DNA from: Glandiceps talaboti
Lineage: Eukaryota > Hemichordata > Enteropneusta > Spengelidae
Direction of reading: 5' to 3'
NCBI RefSeq assembly: GCF_964340395.1
Contig: NC_135567.1
Coordinates: 2,098,109 to 2,162,108 of the forward strand
Length of the DNA stretch: 64,000 nt
The notes beneath the pieces are model-generated. The model was not told the origin of the DNA. It ran no database searches and worked only from the letters and a program-made list of their open reading frames with translations. The position numbers and the translations under genes are program-made. The number at the start of each line of letters is the position of its first letter. Position 1 is the stretch's first letter. Shown piece after piece: positions 60,240 through 64,000 of this stretch.

Positions 60240-61030
60240 TTACTATTTCGCAGTCCATTTTTCAGCCGCCAGGAAGCCAATAAGTTGTTAATCCGTTTAC
60301 GTCATCCTTAGGTTAAGGTGGTGGAATATTCCAGAAGAACAGAACAGTCAAATCCACAACATTAAGCTATAGCCTAAAATGGCTAGACACAACTTGTGTT
60401 GATTACAGCTAGAATGTCCAACGACTTGCGGTAGGTTCAGCCCCTACCGACTCACTGTGAACGTTGCAGCTAACATGAATGGAGGCAAATCACAAAGAAT
60501 GACATATTAACATGACAAACAGACATGCTTGACTGATATAAAGTTTACTTGTCTCTTGAGTTCAGAAGTTTGCCACTATACCATACTATACAGCAAGCTA
60601 TTCATCGCTATGTCACCTTTAACCAAGCATCCGTGACCCAGCCGCCCTCTGCCAATAACAAAACCTTAGATTATTCTATTTGCTAGTACTTCTAGCTGGA
60701 TATGACCCATGCTAAATAACGTGTGTAAAACAGAACGGTTGTTGTATTGTTCAGATACGAGAAGATGAACATGTCCTGTCATAGATTACATAGCATGAAT
60801 ATTGCCTTAGACAAGTACGACAATTCTATTTTGTTATTTTTTGTTGCTATTTTCGCACTATTAAAGGGCGGAGATGCAGGAATGTAGATGATTGACAGTG
60901 GTCTGTATATCTATTCTAAAATATAGAGAACAATTTTTTATAAATAATGACGATAACTATCTAAAACTTTATATTTTCAGAAATGCAAATTTGTGAATTT
61001 TATTATTATCGTGTCACCTTTGTCAAGTGA
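60240..61030 (-). repeat. Promoter-containing segmental duplicate (copy 2)
   Basis: Homologous to 31310-32100. Homology stops at 61030 in tgtcacctttgtca and resumes at 62018 (ggtgatca...gtttgcgaggtaca), because a LINE fragment and a MITE-like piece have been inserted between. Confidence 0.8.
60535..60624 (-). promoter_or_regulatory. DR1-like site, GATGAATAG block and TATA box (copy 2)
   Basis: Minus strand: GGTTAAAGGTGA (60624-60613; one half-site changed relative to copy 1), gatgaatagct, then TATA aaactttatatc at 60545-60535. A donor-like GTGAGT lies at 60455, after a candidate ATG at 60477 (MLAATFT). Conserved against copy 1 in order and spacing. Confidence 0.5.
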
Positions 61031-61032
61031 CC

Positions 61033-61060
61033 CAAAAGAGTTATGAGCCATGATAATATG
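61033..61060 (+). mobile_element. Fragment related to the 59088-59273 MITE
   Basis: aaagagttatgagccatgat is shared with the MITE at 59180-59200 and continues aat.tgt; beyond that it diverges. Confidence 0.5.
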
Positions 61061-61254
61061 TGGTATACTTGGTCCGCTATTAATGTGGACGATAGTGTCG
61101 AGACATGCTACGATCTCTTCTTCGGAGCTATCAATGCGAGTATACCTCAGGAAACGAAGATATCCTGTTTGGTACACATGTGATATGATCATTTTACTGA
61201 AACAGAAAGCTCACGTTCTGTAAAACCAGTCCACAAGTGAACTATGACCACTTA

Positions 61255-62015
61255 TTTCGCCTCAGAGCTGAATTCAAGTCGATGCAAAAGACTGTATTCT
61301 ACCCAGGACATAGCTAATGCTTTCAGTTATTTCTTCCAGACAACATTTTCAGATTATCAGTAACTATCCCAATTGTAAATTGTTCGTTGACTTTTCACTG
61401 GATAAGATCTTTGTAACATCAGCACAAATTGAGAAAATTTTGTTAGGAACTGATCCTCATGAGGCTTGTTGGCTTGATGGAGTATCTGGTACATGACGTA
61501 ATACTTTACAAATGTGCATCTCAGTTGTGTATACCGTTGACAATCCTTTTTAGCAAATCTTTAAATTCTGGAGTTTTTCCATTACTTTTCAAAAAGGCCC
61601 ATGTTGTTGCTGTATGTAGTCTTTTTATATAAATGTTTAAATTGCTCTTTTAACTCAGTGTATATTGTTGCTAATGTTCCGTTTCATGTGCCATCCAGAA
61701 ATCTCCGTTCCCACTACACTTTTTAAATTGGCACGTTTTAATTCTACTCAAAGGAAAAACACGTTTTTACCCAGGACCTTCAATGTTATCAATACATTGC
61801 AAAACACTGACATATTTTCCTGTCTCAGTACTTTTAGATAAGATGTCCTAAATGAAATAGTTGATGTATGAATTTAACGCAATTATCTTCTTTTAATTTA
61901 TTTTATTTCTACTAGTTTTGTAAATATTGAATACATTTTAGTTTCCTTTTCAATTTCAAAGTGTCTGTACATGGGGTAATCCTGGAGTCATCCCAAAAAA
62001 AGAAAGGAAAAAGAG
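61255..62015 (+). pseudogene. Jockey/CR1-like LINE fragment, internally deleted
   Basis: RT start: LLGTDPHEACWLDGVSG (about 61439-61490), then YKCASQLCIPLTILFSKSLN and GVFPLLFKKAHVVAV (61510-61615). A deletion follows; the C-terminal tail VPSRNLRSHYTF..F.S and PRTFNVINTL (61685-61800) then appears in another frame. It ends with an A-rich tract (61995-62014) right where duplicate copy 2 resumes, which fits target-primed insertion into that segment. Confidence 0.7.
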
Positions 62016-62114
62016 GTGATCACGTTTTAGTGAAAATGTGATTGTTCAACCCGAGTTTGCGAGGTACAGCATTACCAGGCCTTCATTGGATATAATCGGT
62101 TCAATATTCTAGTC

Positions 62115-62925
62115 CATCACGTCAAACACCGCTGGATGAATCGATTCGTTTAATGAAATGTAGTAAAATTTTATTTAAAAGTACGGAGCAAGGTTGTAGT
62201 CATGGTGATTCATAAGCTTACGTCTCAATATACATCTTAGAGACAACACCAAAGTCTGGTTTCTAAACGGTGCCATTTTTTTGTATATGACGTCAAAAGG
62301 CTACTGTGACGATTCTTTGACTCATGTTGTTGCATAATATATCAGTCTGTTTGCAAAAATGTTGAGTTGTCTAGTCCTCACCCACTTAATGACAACTAAT
62401 TATTCATCAAATGGCTTGGAAATGTAATCTAAAGAAAATGAATTATAAAAACTATCGAACTTAAATATTTAAAAGTGCAACATATACATCAAAACAAGTA
62501 AGAATGTTAGTACTTACAAAATGTAGAATAATGACTGAAGCAACAAGTAAATTTTATGACTCCACATTCAAGTTGAATATGTACCTCCTCGTTAATCAAA
62601 GTACATGTCATTACAAATACACCAGTCTGAATCACAATTCATAAAGTTATGATATATATTATAAGTAAATACATTAGTTAATATTATGTCGTTATAAATA
62701 AGACGTACATAATTATAAAATAAGTAGTGAGGGCAGTATGGCTCGCGATCAAACTGAATTATAACTAGTATGGTATAACGAAGAAGCATGGAGCTATGAT
62801 GAATGCAGTGACGTCATAGTGAATAGAATTATGTTGATAGACAAAAAGATATATGTGTAGCCTAAAAAGCTGACCAAATTCAACTTGTTTGTATACACTC
62901 AGGGAATTGTGGTAGTCTGAGATTT
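62115..62925. other. Non-coding
   Basis: No gene recognised. Confidence 0.4.
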
Positions 62926-63014
62926 AATCCAACGGCACACTTCGTTTCTTAGTATTAAACATGATCGGAAGCAATCTCAACGCGTCATCAGGACACTACT
63001 AGCTTGACTGAAGC

Positions 63015-63089
63015 TTTATAAACTGAGAAGTACGCCAGTGTACGTACGTCACTGTACAGTAACTATTCATCTCCTTGTCACCTTTGACC
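63015..63089 (-). promoter_or_regulatory. DR1-like site, GATGAATAG block and TATA box (copy 3)
   Basis: Minus strand: GGTCAAAGGTGA (63089-63078), gatgaatagtt, then gtttataaagc at 63023-63014. Spacing DR1 to TATA is 55 bp. The surrounding 62930-63130 aligns weakly with the promoter parts of 31.6 and 60.6 kb (ttgactga, gaagt.cgcca, tactattcat). Confidence 0.45.
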
Positions 63090-63129
63090 CGGATGGACTC
63101 AACAAAACATACGGGGATTTCCCCAAAGA

Positions 63130-64000
63130 TGTAAACAAATAATGACCTCTCTGAATACCCGTTCCTCTTTATTCGTACGGCATTTATTACTTTATGTATA
63201 TTATCAATCTATTTAATTCTAATTCCCACAAACTAACCATATAATCAAAATATTTATAAATGTCTACTGATAAAACATATTTCAGACGTCTCTTTCATGT
63301 CACGGACAGGTAGTAACTATTTCACAGCGATTATGTAGATAAACGAGTCTGTATATTCTCTGGTTATCATCATAAATATATGATTTTTATAGTCAATATA
63401 TATGAATAACGACTAAGCCTACATGGCAGAATGGAATATAAAAACACCATAATCAACGTACAAAGACCTGTATTTAGGATATGTACACTATTGTTACTCA
63501 CTGTTTAAAGTGGCCATATGGATGAGGCTTTGGTATTTATTTTTGACTTTTAATTATAAAACATTTTATCACGGCTTCATGTTTGAAAAAATAGTGTAAA
63601 TGAACATTGACCAAGTCTGTGTTTGCAAGTCATTAAATTGCAAAAAAAGCTAAAAACAAAAGGTGTAAAACGTTTGCATATGTTGTTCCATGTTGATTTG
63701 TCAAGCAGGAAACCATGGTGAAATTGATTTCTAAATTAAAAATCCAAAATAAATACCCAATCCTCATACAAAAACTTCAAAGCAGGATTAGCCCTTTTTT
63801 TTAGCATGTTAAGTAATTCACACTATCACAGGTACATTTTTAAATGACTGAACATAACAAGGTAGCGTTCACGCAAACATACATATGTTCTATTCCATTA
63901 AATATACTGTTGTGACAATCCCATCTGGCAAGTAACATTAATAACTAGCTATTTCCTAAATACATCATTTCCAATTGTATCACCCTATGTTAAAACCGTA
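63130..64000. other. Non-coding to window end
   Basis: AT-rich, no gene or repeat recognised. Confidence 0.45.

Overview
This is nuclear DNA from an animal, most likely a marine invertebrate. It is AT-rich, short exons have GT-AG borders, coding density is very low, and retroelements of several classes and large tandem repeats are abundant. I cannot fix the phylum. A P-type trefoil exon, Penelope-like elements with GIY-YIG nucleases, L1/Tx1-like and CR1-like LINEs and a Ty3/Gypsy element together fit a lophotrochozoan, hemichordate or cephalochordate better than an insect or a nematode. There are no bacterial operons, CRISPR arrays, rRNA genes or tRNAs that I could recognise. Left part (1-5 kb): a Penelope-like element (PLE) locus. 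An open 471-codon RT/GIY-YIG reading frame is flanked by 181-bp near-identical inverted repeats. Upstream lies an almost perfect 174-bp palindrome whose two arms each fold as a complete hammerhead ribozyme, one on each strand. Centre-left (5-21 kb): remnants of a minus-strand secreted trefoil-domain gene. A trefoil exon (5989-6132) is preceded by a signal-peptide first exon (7163-7262), and that first exon with its promoter-proximal flank is present three times (A about 7.2 kb, B about 9.2 kb, C about 17.9 kb). Copy B is frameshifted and is split by a 5'-truncated L1/Tx1-like LINE with an 11-bp target-site duplication. Other LINE fragments are scattered here. Centre (21-31 kb): a nest of retroelements: a second PLE (minus), a CR1-type LINE carrying a PHD-finger ORF1 remnant (minus), and a Ty3/Gypsy pol (plus) split by a 2.29-kb insertion ending in (TAA)n. 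Right part (31-64 kb): mostly non-coding and tandem repeats. These include (CAGT)n, an 11.4-kb satellite of about 103 units of 111 bp with higher-order structure and a conserved dyad in each unit, and a 41-bp minisatellite that has expanded inside an exon. Two homologous minus-strand phase-1 exons (47942-48369 and about 49221-50289) encode an unrecognised extracellular-type domain, and both are disabled. Segments near 31.3-32.2, 60.2-61.0 (resuming at 62.0) and 62.9-63.1 kb, and weakly 57.6 kb, are paralogous. They share a minus-strand promoter-like layout: a DR1-like GGTCAAAGGTGA element, a GATGAATAG block and a TATA box. The host content therefore looks like a tandemly duplicated, rapidly decaying family of secreted-protein genes read leftward, heavily invaded by retroelements. 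The most notable objects are the paired head-to-head hammerheads at the PLE, the tripled signal-peptide first exon, and the satellite and minisatellite.
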